A DNA stretch of 64,000 nt from NCBI RefSeq assembly GCF_016820515.1, contig NZ_JADHDV010000008.1:1-64000 (forward strand), read 5' to 3'. This DNA is from Pseudoxanthomonas beigongshangi (GTDB lineage: Bacteria > Pseudomonadota > Gammaproteobacteria > Xanthomonadales > Xanthomonadaceae). The notes under the pieces are model-generated. The model did not search any database and was not told the DNA's origin. It was given only the letters and a program-made list of their open reading frames with translations. Of this stretch, positions 42,644-51,124 are shown piece after piece (the stretch's first letter is position 1; every line of letters starts with the position of its first letter). The translations under genes and the position numbers were made by a program.

Positions 42644-43615
42644 TCAGGCGAATTGGGCGATCAGCGACTGGCGCTGGGTGGCATCGAGATCCGCGCCGAC
42701 GCCGGCGCGCAGGTTGTCACTCTGCCGATCGGGCTTGCCGGTGGCGGGAATCACCACCGTCACCGCAGGATGGCTCAGCGCGAATTTCAGGAACGCCTGC
42801 GCCCAACTGGTGATGCCGGCCTCGGCCGCCCAGCCGGGGAGCGGCTTGTCCTTCACCTGCGCGAACAAGCGGCCATCCTCGAACGCGCGGTTGATCATCA
42901 CGCCCACACCAAGGTCCTGCGCCAGCGGCAGCACCCGTTTCTCCGCACCGCGCGAAACGACCGAATAGTTGATCTGCAGGAAGTCGGGTTTCTCCGCCTG
43001 GACGATGTCGGCCAGTTCGTCCTGCGCGCGCTCGACGTAGTGGGTGACGCCGACGTAGCGCACCTTGCCCTGCTGCTTGAGTTCGCGCGCGAGCGCCAGT
43101 TGCGCCTTCAGATCCCCGAGGTTGTGGACCTGCAGCAGCTCGACCTTGTCGGTCCGCAGGCGGCGCAGGCTGTCGTTGAACTGAGCGAGGCCTTCCTCGC
43201 GTCCGGTGACGCCGGAGAGTTTGGTCGCCAGCCAGGCCTTCGGTCGCAGGCCCTGTTCGGCCAGCAGGGGACCGAGCACATCCTCGGCGGTACCGTAGGT
43301 CGGCGCGGTGTCGATGACGCTGGCGCCGGCGGCGAAGAAGCGTTTCAGCACCTCGCGCAGCGGATCCTGTTCCGCGGCGCTGGCGCCGACTTCGAAACTG
43401 CCGGAGGTGCCCATGCCGATGACGGGAATGCGCTCCTGCGTGTGTGGAATCAGCCGGGTATTGATCGGTCCGGGCAGCGCGGTGCTGGCTGCCGACGGCG
43501 TCTTGCCCGGCGCGCTCTGGGCCATCCCGGCCTCGGCGGTGTCACGGCAGGCCGCGAGGCCAAGACCCGCGGCGGCCGCGGCGGTGGAAGCAAGGAACTG
43601 GCGTCGTGTGTACAC
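42644..43615 (-). CDS. Tat-exported aldo/keto reductase
   Basis: A 323-residue aldo/keto reductase preceded by a twin-arginine signal (YTRRQFLASTAAAAAGLGLAAC) with a lipobox-like end. The barrel contains IPVIGMGTSGSF, the catalytic region ASVIDTAPTYGTAEDVLG (D and Y), the lysine in LATKLSG, the LLQVHNLGD strand and VVIPATGKPDRQSDNL for NADPH. The GTG at 43615 has GGAGGAG eight bases upstream and places the RR motif at residues 4-5. A longer frame from 43666 is less likely. Export with a folded NADPH-type enzyme suggests cofactor loading before transport. It belongs to the run AKR-MFS-aguB. Confidence 0.88.
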   Translation of the reverse strand: MYTRRQFLASTAAAAAGLGLAACRDTAEAGMAQSAPGKTPSAASTALPGPINTRLIPHTQERIPVIGMGTSGSFEVGASAAEQDPLREVLKRFFAAGASVIDTAPTYGTAEDVLGPLLAEQGLRPKAWLATKLSGVTGREEGLAQFNDSLRRLRTDKVELLQVHNLGDLKAQLALARELKQQGKVRYVGVTHYVERAQDELADIVQAEKPDFLQINYSVVSRGAEKRVLPLAQDLGVGVMINRAFEDGRLFAQVKDKPLPGWAAEAGITSWAQAFLKFALSHPAVTVVIPATGKPDRQSDNLRAGVGADLDATQRQSLIAQFA

Positions 43616-43739
43616 CGTGGACTCCTCCGCGCTGGGCAAGAGAGCGTTATCAGTGATTGGTGTCACGCATGTGTAAACGAAGCGTTCAATGCCGCCCCAA
43701 CCAAAGACCTAGTCGCGATGTTTCGACCTGAAATGTGAA

Positions 43740-43769
43740 ACGGGGCGGATTCCTGCGAATCCGCCCCGT
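43740..43769 (-). terminator. Rho-independent terminator of aguA
   Basis: CGGGGCGGATT (43741-43751) pairs with AATCCGCCCCG (43758-43768) around CCTGCG, extended by an A-T pair. It lies 27 bases beyond the aguA stop on the minus strand and separates aguA from the aldo/keto reductase gene, so the two are not one simple transcript. The T-run on the minus strand is short (TTTCA). Confidence 0.75.
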
Positions 43770-43795
43770 TCGTTTCGAACTGCCGAGTCCGCCAC

Positions 43796-44833
43796 TCAGA
43801 CCGCGGAGAGCAGGCCCTGTGGCAACTGCATGGTGATGCAGTGGAGACTGCCGTTCTGCCAGATCAGCGCCCGGCATGGCACCTGCACGATTTCGCGACC
43901 GGGATAGGCCGCCGCCAGAACTTCCGCCGCCTTGGCGTCGGCCGGGTCGCCATAGGCCGGCATCAGCACCGCGCCATTGAGAATCAGGTAGTTCGCGTAC
44001 GAGGCGGCCAGGCGGCGACCGTTGTCCAGGACCGGTTGCGCCCAGGGCAGCGGGAACGGGCGGTAGGGTTCGCCGGTGCGGGTGCTCAGGGCGGCGATGT
44101 CGGCCGCCATCGCCTGGAGTTCGGCGAAGTGCGAGTCGGCCGGATCGTCGCAGGCCTGGAACACGATGGCGTCGCCAGGCGCGAAGCGGGCGAGGGTATC
44201 GACGTGGGCGTCGGTGTCGTCGCCTTCCAGGTAGCCATGGTCCAGCCACAGCACCCGATCCTGTTTCAGCCAACCGCCCAGCCGCGCGGTCAGCTCCTCG
44301 CGGCTGGCCTGCGGATGACGCTCGTGCAGGCATTGCCACGTGGTCAGCAACGTGCCCTCGCCATCGGTTTCGATGGCGCCACCTTCCAATGCAAAATCAA
44401 TGCTTTGGACGAAATAGTTGTGAAACAGGTTCATGCCGGACAGCTCGCCGACCAGGCGGTCGTCGCGGCTGGCCTCGAACTTGCCGCCCCAGCCGGTGAA
44501 GCGGAAGTCGAGCAGCTTGAAGCGGCCACCGTCGTGCAGGCTGATCGGGCCGGAGTCGCGCAGCCAGGTGTCGTCGTACTCCGCCGGCACGAAGCGAACC
44601 CGGTCCATGTCCACCCGCGCCGAGCGCAGCCGGGCTTCCGCATAGATCTGCAGATCATCGTCGGCGACGCAGATCACCACGTCCTGGAAGCGGGTGATGG
44701 CCGCCACCAGCGCCACGTAGGTTTCCTCGACCTCGCCCAGGCGTTCGGCCCAGTCGGTGTCGGCATGCGGCCAGGCAATCAGGATCGCGGACTGGGGTTC
44801 CCACTCGGCGGGAAAACGGAAAGCGTCGGTCAT
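43796..44833 (-). CDS. aguA: Agmatine deiminase
   Basis: A 345-residue peptidyl-arginine-deiminase-type (PAD_porph) enzyme that hydrolyses agmatine to N-carbamoylputrescine and ammonia. Diagnostic blocks are FPAEWEPQSAILIAWPHADTDW, YDDTWLRDSGPISLH, FTGWGGKFEASRDD, EGGAIETDGEGTLLTTWQCL, WLDHGYLEGDDTDAHVDTLARF, and the nucleophile C332 in NGSLHCITMQLP. Together with AguB it forms the arginine-decarboxylase-dependent route to putrescine. It is preceded on the same strand by a small exported-protein gene 22 bp away. Confidence 0.96.
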   Translation of the reverse strand: MTDAFRFPAEWEPQSAILIAWPHADTDWAERLGEVEETYVALVAAITRFQDVVICVADDDLQIYAEARLRSARVDMDRVRFVPAEYDDTWLRDSGPISLHDGGRFKLLDFRFTGWGGKFEASRDDRLVGELSGMNLFHNYFVQSIDFALEGGAIETDGEGTLLTTWQCLHERHPQASREELTARLGGWLKQDRVLWLDHGYLEGDDTDAHVDTLARFAPGDAIVFQACDDPADSHFAELQAMAADIAALSTRTGEPYRPFPLPWAQPVLDNGRRLAASYANYLILNGAVLMPAYGDPADAKAAEVLAAAYPGREIVQVPCRALIWQNGSLHCITMQLPQGLLSAV

Positions 44834-44855
44834 CGTACCAATCGGTCAGTGCGGG

Positions 44856-45188
44856 TCAGCGGATGGGGGGCTTGGGCCCGATTTCTTCCGGGCCGGCCTG
44901 GTTGGCGACCACGTCGATCACGCGGTCGCGTTCGAAATACACGGTGAAGGCGGGGTAGACCCAGCGATGGATCGTGGGCCATTGCCGCTTCTGGCCGCCG
45001 CGCGGTTCCAGCTTCTGCTGCGGTTCGCCGAAGCGCGCCTGCACCTGGGTGCTGGTCCAGCCGCGCACCGGCGCCGCCTGGGCGGCGGTTTCCTGCACGC
45101 GGTCAACCAGCAGGGTGTCGGCGGCGAAGGCGTTGGTGGCCAGGCCCAGCAGCACGTACATCGGGATGACGAGGACGCGATGGTTCAT
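44856..45188 (-). CDS. Small exported protein of unknown function
   Basis: A 110-residue product with a signal peptide (VLVIPMYVLLGLATNAFAA). The mature part contains GWTSTQVQARFGEPQQKLEPRGG and WVYPAFTVYFERDRVIDVV. This 'G-x-T-x-x-Q-V-x-x-x-x-G-x-P' pattern recalls SmpA/OmlA (BamE)-like folds, but there is no lipobox. Function not known. It lies between rpmJ and aguA on the same strand and may be read through into aguA. Confidence 0.7.
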   Translation of the reverse strand: MNHRVLVIPMYVLLGLATNAFAADTLLVDRVQETAAQAAPVRGWTSTQVQARFGEPQQKLEPRGGQKRQWPTIHRWVYPAFTVYFERDRVIDVVANQAGPEEIGPKPPIR

Positions 45189-45240
45189 GGCGGATTTCCC
45201 CCGGAAAGAGGCGGCCTTTATAGCAAAAGCGGCGCAACAA

Positions 45241-45262
45241 AAAACCGCCCGAAGGCGGTTTT
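45241..45262 (-). terminator. Rho-independent terminator of rpmJ
   Basis: AAAACCGCC and GGCGGTTTT form a 9-bp stem around CGAA, with TTTTTTGTTG following on the minus strand. It lies 50 bases past the rpmJ stop. Confidence 0.88.
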
Positions 45263-45311
45263 CCGGGAGTTCCGCGCAGGCTCGACCGGAAGGTCGCCCG
45301 CGGCCGGAAAC

Positions 45312-45437
45312 TCAGCGCTGGCGCGCCTTGAAACGCGGATTGGACTTGCAGATCACGAAGACCTTACCGCGGCGGCGGACCACCTTGCAGTCGCGGTGAC
45401 GGGCCTTCGCCGACTTCAGGGAGGACAGGACCTTCAT
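45312..45437 (-). CDS. rpmJ: 50S ribosomal protein L36
   Basis: A 41-residue ribosomal protein beginning [18 protein letters not shown] and ending [10 protein letters not shown]. This is the longer C-minus type found in Xanthomonadaceae, which lacks the complete zinc-binding set (only C17 and C30 remain). It stands outside the ribosomal operons as a single gene, with GAGG before the ATG and its own promoter and terminator. A zinc-independent paralogue is usually expressed when zinc is scarce, but no Zur site could be assigned here. Confidence 0.96.
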   Translation of the reverse strand: MKVLSSLKSAKARHRDCKVVRRRGKVFVICKSNPRFKARQR

Positions 45438-45483
45438 GATGAAACCTCGGCGTAAAAGAATATGGGGCGAAACGAAGCCCGCT

Positions 45484-45513
45484 ATTCTAAATGCATTTCC
45501 CCAGCAACATCAA
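45484..45513 (-). promoter_or_regulatory. Candidate rpmJ promoter
   Basis: On the minus strand TTGATG (45508-45513) and TAGAAT (45484-45489) are separated by 18 bases, a good sigma-70 match, giving an rpmJ leader of roughly 40 nt. Confidence 0.5.
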
Positions 45514-45596
45514 GTGGTTGCCGGACGAGACGGGAAAACGGCCGGCGCGGCCCGCGGGCGGCGCGGCATAATAGTGTGAAAACCACAGGATTCCCC

Positions 45597-46265
45597 ATGT
45601 CCGAGAGCATTCCCGTCCTCACCATCGATGGCCCGTCCGGGGCCGGCAAGGGCACGGTCAGCCGCATCGTCGCCGACCGCCTGGGCTGGCATTACCTGGA
45701 TTCCGGCGCGTTGTACCGGGCGGTCGGGGTGGCGGCGAGCTGGGCGGACCTGGACATTTCCGACCCCGCGGCGCTGGTCCGCTGCACCTTCGATACCCGG
45801 GTCCGCTTCCAGGATGGCCCGCAGGGCCTGCGGGTCATCGTCGACGACGTGGACGCCACCGAGGAACTGCGGCTGGAAACCACCGGGGCGCTGGCCTCGG
45901 CCATCGCCGCGATCCCCGAGGTCCGCTCGGCCCTGAAGGAGCGCCAGCGGGCTTTCCGGCAGCTTCCGGGCCTGGTGGCCGACGGTCGTGACATGGGTAC
46001 CGTCATCTTCCCGGACGCCCCCTACAAGGTGTTCCTGACCGCCAGCGCCGAGGAAAGGGCGGAAAGGCGCTATAAGCAGTTGAAAGACAAAGGGGTTTCG
46101 GTTACCTTAGACGGTCTGCTACGCGAGATTCTCGCCCGCGACGCCCGTGACGCACAGCGCACGGTGGCGCCCCTGCGGCCGGCCGACGACGCCGTCCACA
46201 TCGACACCACCGGCCTGGGCATCGACGAAGTCGTGGCGCGCGTGCTGGCCATCGTGAGTCGTTGA
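45597..46265 (+). CDS. cmk: Cytidylate kinase
   Basis: A 222-residue (d)CMP kinase, phosphorylating CMP and dCMP with ATP. The P-loop GPSGAGKGT (residues 12-20), [12 protein letters not shown], the NMP-binding [30 protein letters not shown] and [21 protein letters not shown] are all typical. It has standard length and starts at the ATG after AGGATTCCCC. The gene precedes rpsA, the conserved gammaproteobacterial order cmk-rpsA-ihfB. Confidence 0.96.
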   Translation: MSESIPVLTIDGPSGAGKGTVSRIVADRLGWHYLDSGALYRAVGVAASWADLDISDPAALVRCTFDTRVRFQDGPQGLRVIVDDVDATEELRLETTGALASAIAAIPEVRSALKERQRAFRQLPGLVADGRDMGTVIFPDAPYKVFLTASAEERAERRYKQLKDKGVSVTLDGLLREILARDARDAQRTVAPLRPADDAVHIDTTGLGIDEVVARVLAIVSR

Positions 46266-46467
46266 TCGCAATTCATCGCGGCGACTTCCGGTTCAAGGCA
46301 CGCCGCGGAATCCACTGGCAGAAACGAGCCCGTTCTCCGGTGCCTTGCACCGGGGCGACGGTTTTTCCACTTCAACTACACACGGCACTTTCCTACGTGC
46401 CGAAAGGGTGGACGGGGGAACGCCGCGAGGCGCGCACCCGTCCGTGTGTCCAACCGAGTAATCAACA
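46266..46467 (+). promoter_or_regulatory. rpsA leader with two hairpins
   Basis: The 202 bp before rpsA contain CCGGTGC-CTT-GCACCGG (46337-46353) and CGGCAC-TTTCCTAC-GTGCCG (46383-46402). In E. coli, S1 represses its own translation through a structured leader. A similar role is inferred here from position only. Confidence 0.4.
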
Positions 46468-48147
46468 ATGACCGAATCATTTGCCGAACTGTTTGAACAG
46501 AGCCAGACCCAACTGGCCAAGCTGAAGCCGGGCGCCATCGTCACCGGCGTCGTCGTGGAAGTCCGCAACGACGTGGTGGTGATCAACGCCGGCCTGAAGT
46601 CCGAAGGCATCGTGCCGATCGAACAGTTCCGGAACGACGCCGGCGAAATCGACGTGGGCGTGGGCGACGAAGTGAAAGTGGCCCTCGACTCGATCGAGAA
46701 CGGCTTCGGCGAAACCGTCCTGTCGCGCGAGAAGGCCAAGCGCGCCATGGTGTGGGACGAGCTGGAGCAGGCGCTGGAGAAGAACGAAACCATCACCGGC
46801 CGCATCAGCGGCAAGGTCAAGGGTGGTTTCACCGTCGACATCAAGGACGTCCGCGCGTTCCTGCCGGGCTCGCTGGTCGACGTCCGTCCGGTCCGCGACC
46901 CGGGCTACCTGGAAGGCAAGGAGCTGGAGTTCAAGCTCATCAAGCTGGACCGCAAGCGCAACAATGTGGTCGTCTCCCGCCGCGCGGTGGTCGAGAGCGA
47001 GCATTCGGAAGAGCGCGAGCAGCTGATGGACAAGCTGCAGGAAGGCGTGGTGCTGAAGGGTGTGGTCAAGAACCTCACCGACTACGGCGCGTTCGTCGAC
47101 CTGGGTGGCATCGACGGCCTGCTGCACATCACCGACATGGCGTGGAAGCGCGTGCGTCATCCGTCCGAAGTGGTCGAAGTCGGCCAGGAACTGGACGTCC
47201 GCGTGCTCAAGTACGACCGTGAGCGCAACCGCGTCTCGCTGGGCCTGAAGCAGCTGGGCGAGGATCCGTGGGACAACATCGCCCGCCGTTATCCGGCCAA
47301 CAGCCGGGTGTTCGGCAAGGTCTCCAACGTCACCGATTACGGCGCGTTCGTCGAGATCGAGCCGGGCGTGGAAGGCCTGGTGCACGTGTCCGAGATGGAC
47401 TGGACCAACAAGAACGTCAACCCGTCCAAGGTCGTGCAGGTCGGCGACGAAGTCGAAGTGATGGTGCTGGACGTGGACGAAGAGCGTCGCCGCATCTCGC
47501 TGGGCATGAAGCAGGTCGCCGCCAATCCGTGGGAAACCTTCGCGGCTACCCACAAGAAGAACGACAAGGTGTCCGGCCAGATCAAGTCGATCACCGACTT
47601 CGGCATCTTCATCGGCCTGGACGGCGGCATCGACGGCCTGGTCCACCTGTCCGACATCAGCTGGAACACCACCGGCGAAGACATCGTGCGCAACTTCAAG
47701 AAGGGCGACACGCTGGAAGCCGTGGTGCTGGCCGTTGACCCGGAGCGCGAGCGCATCAGCCTGGGCGTCAAGCAGCTGGAGCAGGATCCGTTCGGCCAGT
47801 ACATGGCGGCGCATCCGAAGGGCTCGAAGGTCGAGGGTGTGGTGAAGGAAGTCGACGCCAAGGGCGCCGTGATCGAACTGGCCGACGGCATCGAAGGCTA
47901 CGTGTCGGCTCGCGACATCGCCAACGAGCGCATCGACGACGCCAGCCAGCACCTGAAGGTCGGCGACAAGATCGAAGCCAAGTTCATCGGCATGGATCGC
48001 AAGGGCCGCACCCTGCAGCTGTCGATCAAGGCGAAGGACGAAGCCGAAATGCGCGAAGTGCTGGAGGAATACCAGTCCGCGTCGGGCGGCACCACCACGC
48101 TGGGCGCGCTGCTGCGTGCACAGCTGGACGGCAACAAGTCCGAGTAA
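46468..48147 (+). CDS. rpsA: 30S ribosomal protein S1
   Basis: A 559-residue protein made of six S1 RNA-binding repeats, e.g. [88 protein letters not shown] and [32 protein letters not shown]. The first two bind the ribosome and the later ones bind mRNA. It starts [12 protein letters not shown] as in other gammaproteobacteria and has standard length. A second full coding-like frame on the opposite strand is only a by-product of the codon bias. Confidence 0.98.
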   Translation: MTESFAELFEQSQTQLAKLKPGAIVTGVVVEVRNDVVVINAGLKSEGIVPIEQFRNDAGEIDVGVGDEVKVALDSIENGFGETVLSREKAKRAMVWDELEQALEKNETITGRISGKVKGGFTVDIKDVRAFLPGSLVDVRPVRDPGYLEGKELEFKLIKLDRKRNNVVVSRRAVVESEHSEEREQLMDKLQEGVVLKGVVKNLTDYGAFVDLGGIDGLLHITDMAWKRVRHPSEVVEVGQELDVRVLKYDRERNRVSLGLKQLGEDPWDNIARRYPANSRVFGKVSNVTDYGAFVEIEPGVEGLVHVSEMDWTNKNVNPSKVVQVGDEVEVMVLDVDEERRRISLGMKQVAANPWETFAATHKKNDKVSGQIKSITDFGIFIGLDGGIDGLVHLSDISWNTTGEDIVRNFKKGDTLEAVVLAVDPERERISLGVKQLEQDPFGQYMAAHPKGSKVEGVVKEVDAKGAVIELADGIEGYVSARDIANERIDDASQHLKVGDKIEAKFIGMDRKGRTLQLSIKAKDEAEMREVLEEYQSASGGTTTLGALLRAQLDGNKSE

Positions 48148-48184
48148 GCCAAGCAAGTCCGTTGTAAGCAACACGAGCTTCCGG

Positions 48185-48211
48185 CCGGCCCGGGTCAATG
48201 ACCCGGGCCGG
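48185..48211 (+). other. Strong hairpin between rpsA and ihfB
   Basis: CCGGCCCGGGTCA and TGACCCGGGCCGG form an inverted repeat with one base between, so a very stable hairpin of about eleven pairs. No T-run follows on either strand, so it is not a classical terminator. It may protect the rpsA mRNA 3' end or attenuate read-through into ihfB. Confidence 0.5.
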
Positions 48212-48242
48212 TGCGGAACGTACCCGCCCGAAAGCCTGCGCG

Positions 48243-48548
48243 ATGACCAAATCCGAACTCATCGAAATCCTGACCCGCCGCCAGCCGCACCTCAAGGCCG
48301 AAGACGTCGACCTGGCCGTGAAGGCGTTGCTGGAAATGATGGCCGGGGCGCTGGCGCAGGGCGATCGCATCGAAATCCGCGGGTTCGGCAGCTTCTCGCT
48401 GCACTACCGCCCGCCGCGCATGGGCCGCAACCCCAAGACCGGTGATTCGGTCGCCCTTCCGGCCAAGCATGTTCCCCACTTCAAGCCGGGCAAGGAGCTG
48501 CGCGAACGCGTCAGCGACGTCACCCCGGTGGAAGAAAGCGCGGACTGA
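48243..48548 (+). CDS. ihfB: Integration host factor subunit beta
   Basis: A 101-residue DNA-bending protein of the HU/IHF family: [17 protein letters not shown] at the start, [11 protein letters not shown]-like [31 protein letters not shown] arm region, and the [12 protein letters not shown]-terminal helix. The intercalating proline in the RNPKTG arm is present. With IHF-alpha (not in this window) it bends DNA at specific sites in replication, recombination and transcription. It follows rpsA as in E. coli. Confidence 0.95.
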   Translation: MTKSELIEILTRRQPHLKAEDVDLAVKALLEMMAGALAQGDRIEIRGFGSFSLHYRPPRMGRNPKTGDSVALPAKHVPHFKPGKELRERVSDVTPVEESAD

Positions 48549-48669
48549 TTTTCAGGTTTTCGACGGCGTCTGGCAGGACCGGCGCGGGACGCCGGCCTCA
48601 CGCCCGGCTGCGCACGGAGCCGGCGCTCGGCTAAGCTAGCCCCGACTGGCAAGCGCAGGGAGTCGCCCG

Positions 48670-48954
48670 ATGAGTACCATCCGCCTGGTTGTCGCACTGG
48701 TTTTTCTCGCCGCCGGTCTGGTGATCGGTGTGCTCAACACCCAGCCAATCGTGCTGAAACTGCTGTTCACCGAAATTCCGACCTCGTCCGGTGTCGCGAT
48801 CATCCTCTCGCTGCTGTTCGGCGTGCTCATCGGCGGCCTGATCGTCATGGCCACCATGGTGCTGCCGCTCTATGCGCGCCTGCGCAAGGCGAACAAGGTC
48901 CAGGCCTCCGCCGCTTCCTCCTCCATCCCGCCAACTCCTGGCATGGGTCCCTGA
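48670..48954 (+). CDS. lapA: Lipopolysaccharide assembly protein A domain protein
   Basis: A 94-residue inner-membrane protein with two hydrophobic helices (LVVALVFLAAGLVIGVLN and VAIILSLLFGVLIGGLIVMATMVL) and a cytoplasmic tail, matching LapA (DUF1049). It is found next to lapB in gammaproteobacteria. LapA supports LPS assembly, probably as a partner of LapB. Three bases separate its stop from the lapB start. Confidence 0.9.
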   Translation: MSTIRLVVALVFLAAGLVIGVLNTQPIVLKLLFTEIPTSSGVAIILSLLFGVLIGGLIVMATMVLPLYARLRKANKVQASAASSSIPPTPGMGP

Positions 48955-48957
48955 TCG

Positions 48958-50136
48958 ATGGAATTCCTCAACGAGTGGTTCTGGTTCTTCCTGTTCCTGC
49001 CGCTGGCCGCGCTGAGCGGCTGGATCATCGGCCGGCGCGGCGGCCAGCGCCATGGCGACACCCAGGTCAGCCGCCTGTCCAGCACCTATTTCCGGGGCCT
49101 GAACTACCTGCTCAACGAACAGCCCGACAAGGCTATCGAGCTGTTCCTGCACATCGCCGAGCTGGACAAGGAAACCTTTGAAACCCAGGTCGCGCTGGGG
49201 CACCTGTTCCGCCGCCGCGGCGAAGTGGACCGGGCGATCCGCCTTCACCAGGGACTCGTGCAGCGTCCGGACCTGAGCGACCAGCAGAAGGTCCAGGCAT
49301 TGCTCGCGCTGGGCGAGGACTACATGCGCTCGGGGCTGCTGGACCGGGCCGAGACCGTGTTCACCGACCTGGCCCGCATCGACCAGCGCGCGCCGCAGGC
49401 CCTCAAGCATTTGATCGGCATCTACCAGGCCGAGCGCGATTGGGAAAAGGCCATCGACAACGCGATGCGCTACGAGGAAGTGACCGGCGAGGCGATGGGC
49501 AAGCTGGTCGCGCAGTTCGAGTGCGAACTGGCCGAGCGTCACCGCACCGCCAACGATGTCACCGCGGCGCGCGCGGCGATTGCCCGTGCCTACCAGGCCG
49601 ACGCCGGCTGCGTGCGCGCGGGCATCCTGGAGGGGCGGCTGGAATCGGATGCCGGCAATCACGAGGCCGCCATCCGCGCCTACGAGCGTGCCGCGCGCCA
49701 CGATCCCGACTATCTGCCCGAGGTGCTGCCCGGGTTGCTTGCCAACTATGAGAAGGTGGGCGATCTCTCCGGTGCGCGGACGTTCCTGTCGGAAATGAGC
49801 GAGCACTACCGCGGCATCGCGCCGGTGCTGGCCCTCACCAAGCTGGTGGAAGGACAGGATGGCGTCGCCGCCGCGCGCGCCTACCTGGCGAGGCAGCTCA
49901 AGGATCGACCCTCGGTGCGGGGTGAGGCGGCCCTCATCGACCTGACCCTGGCCGAAGGCGCCGACCCGTCCGCGACCCTGCACGATCTCAAGCACATCAC
50001 CGACCAGTTGCTGGTCCGCAATCCCAGCTACCGCTGCACCCGCTGCGGATTCGGCGCACGCACGCATCACTGGCAATGTCCCAGCTGCAAGGAATGGGGC
50101 AGCATCAAGCCTTTGCTGAACTACGCCGTCGTCTGA
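48958..50136 (+). CDS. lapB: Lipopolysaccharide assembly protein LapB
   Basis: A 392-residue protein with one N-terminal membrane helix (FWFFLFLPLAALSGWIIG), a series of TPR-like helices (YLLNEQPDKAIELFLHIAELD, ALGHLFRRRGEVDRAIRLHQ, KALQ-type repeats to about residue 345) and a C-terminal rubredoxin-type zinc site with two CxxC pairs (CTRCGFGARTHHWQCPSCKEWGSIKP). LapB (YciM) delivers LpxC to FtsH and so sets LPS synthesis. Length and domain order match the E. coli protein. The stop overlaps the next start (TGATG). Confidence 0.95.
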   Translation: MEFLNEWFWFFLFLPLAALSGWIIGRRGGQRHGDTQVSRLSSTYFRGLNYLLNEQPDKAIELFLHIAELDKETFETQVALGHLFRRRGEVDRAIRLHQGLVQRPDLSDQQKVQALLALGEDYMRSGLLDRAETVFTDLARIDQRAPQALKHLIGIYQAERDWEKAIDNAMRYEEVTGEAMGKLVAQFECELAERHRTANDVTAARAAIARAYQADAGCVRAGILEGRLESDAGNHEAAIRAYERAARHDPDYLPEVLPGLLANYEKVGDLSGARTFLSEMSEHYRGIAPVLALTKLVEGQDGVAAARAYLARQLKDRPSVRGEAALIDLTLAEGADPSATLHDLKHITDQLLVRNPSYRCTRCGFGARTHHWQCPSCKEWGSIKPLLNYAVV

Positions 50137-51107
50137 TGCCCGGATTCATCCCCTGGCTGATGCTGCACTTCGTGGTGGCGGCGGCAGGTACCTGGCTGGC
50201 GCGCCGCTACGCGCTCCATCGCCGCCTGGTCGATCAGCCCGGCGAGCGCCGGAGCCATTCGATTGCCACGCCGCGAGGGGGCGGGATCGCCATTGTCGTG
50301 GCGCTGCTGCTGGCCGCGGCCGTGCTCGGCTGGCGGACGCCGGGGGAGCGCGAACTGTTCGCCGCGTTCGGAATCGGACTGGCGCTGGTTGCCGGCGTGG
50401 GCTGGTGGGACGACCACCGTCCGCTGCCGGCGTCCTGGCGGTTGCTGGCCCATCTGATCGCTGCCCTCGTGTTCGCCACCGCCCTGCATCGCCAGGGGGC
50501 GCCGGCATGGCAGGTACTGTTGGCCATCATCGCCATTGTCAGCCTGGTCAACGTCTGGAATTTCATGGACGGGATAGACGGCCTGGCCGCCAGCCAGGCG
50601 TTGATCGCCGGCCTGGCGGGCGCGTTCTTCCTGCCGGGCCCCTGGTCCTGGCTGGCGGCGGCCCTGTTCGCGGCATGTTGCGGTTTTCTGCCGTTCAACT
50701 TCCCCCGCGCCCGGATTTTCCTGGGAGATGTCGGCAGCGGAGCACTGGGATTCGCACTGGCGGCGCTCTTGAGCGTCGCCTCAAAGAATGCGGCAACGCC
50801 GCCAATGCTCTTGTTGCTGCCGCTGGCCGCGTTCCTTGTCGACGCCGGCTTCACGCTCGCTACGCGCATCCTTAACGGCGAGCGCTGGTGGACGCCTCAT
50901 GTCACGCATGTCTACCAGCGCGCCGCCCGACGTTACGGTCATGTGGCCGTAACCGCGCTCTATGGCCTGTTCAGTGGTGTTACGCTCTTGTTAATGTGGA
51001 TGCTGTCTAATGCCGGGGCCGGGGCCGGGTCCGGGCTCATTGCCTTGGTTGCTTGGTACGCATTCGCGCTTGCGCTCTGGGGATGGTCGCGCAAGGGATT
51101 GGCATAG
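50136..51107 (+). CDS. WecA/MraY-family glycosyl-phosphate transferase
   Basis: A 323-residue polytopic membrane protein (about ten helices) of the polyprenyl-phosphate sugar-1-phosphate transferase family. The conserved motifs are PRGGGIAIV, WWDDHRPLP, LVNVWNFMDGIDGLA (the metal-binding aspartates) and RIFLGDVGSGALGF. It should transfer a HexNAc-1-phosphate to undecaprenyl phosphate and start O-antigen or another glycan. It is coupled to lapB by overlap and followed by a WbpM-like dehydratase and galU, which together make a surface-polysaccharide initiation cluster. WbpL/WecA-type specificity cannot be decided. Confidence 0.88.
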   Translation: MPGFIPWLMLHFVVAAAGTWLARRYALHRRLVDQPGERRSHSIATPRGGGIAIVVALLLAAAVLGWRTPGERELFAAFGIGLALVAGVGWWDDHRPLPASWRLLAHLIAALVFATALHRQGAPAWQVLLAIIAIVSLVNVWNFMDGIDGLAASQALIAGLAGAFFLPGPWSWLAAALFAACCGFLPFNFPRARIFLGDVGSGALGFALAALLSVASKNAATPPMLLLLPLAAFLVDAGFTLATRILNGERWWTPHVTHVYQRAARRYGHVAVTALYGLFSGVTLLLMWMLSNAGAGAGSGLIALVAWYAFALALWGWSRKGLA

Positions 51108-51124
51108 GGTCAGGGAGGAGTTGC

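Noticed and set aside
42644-43666. Longer aldo/keto reductase starting at 43666
   Set aside because: The GTG at 43615 has GGAGGAG at ideal distance and places the twin-arginine motif at the N-terminus. The upstream extension weakens the signal peptide.
46477-48198. 573-codon frame opposite rpsA
   Set aside because: It is an exact antisense shadow of the S1 gene with His/Asp/Val-rich composition and no known family.
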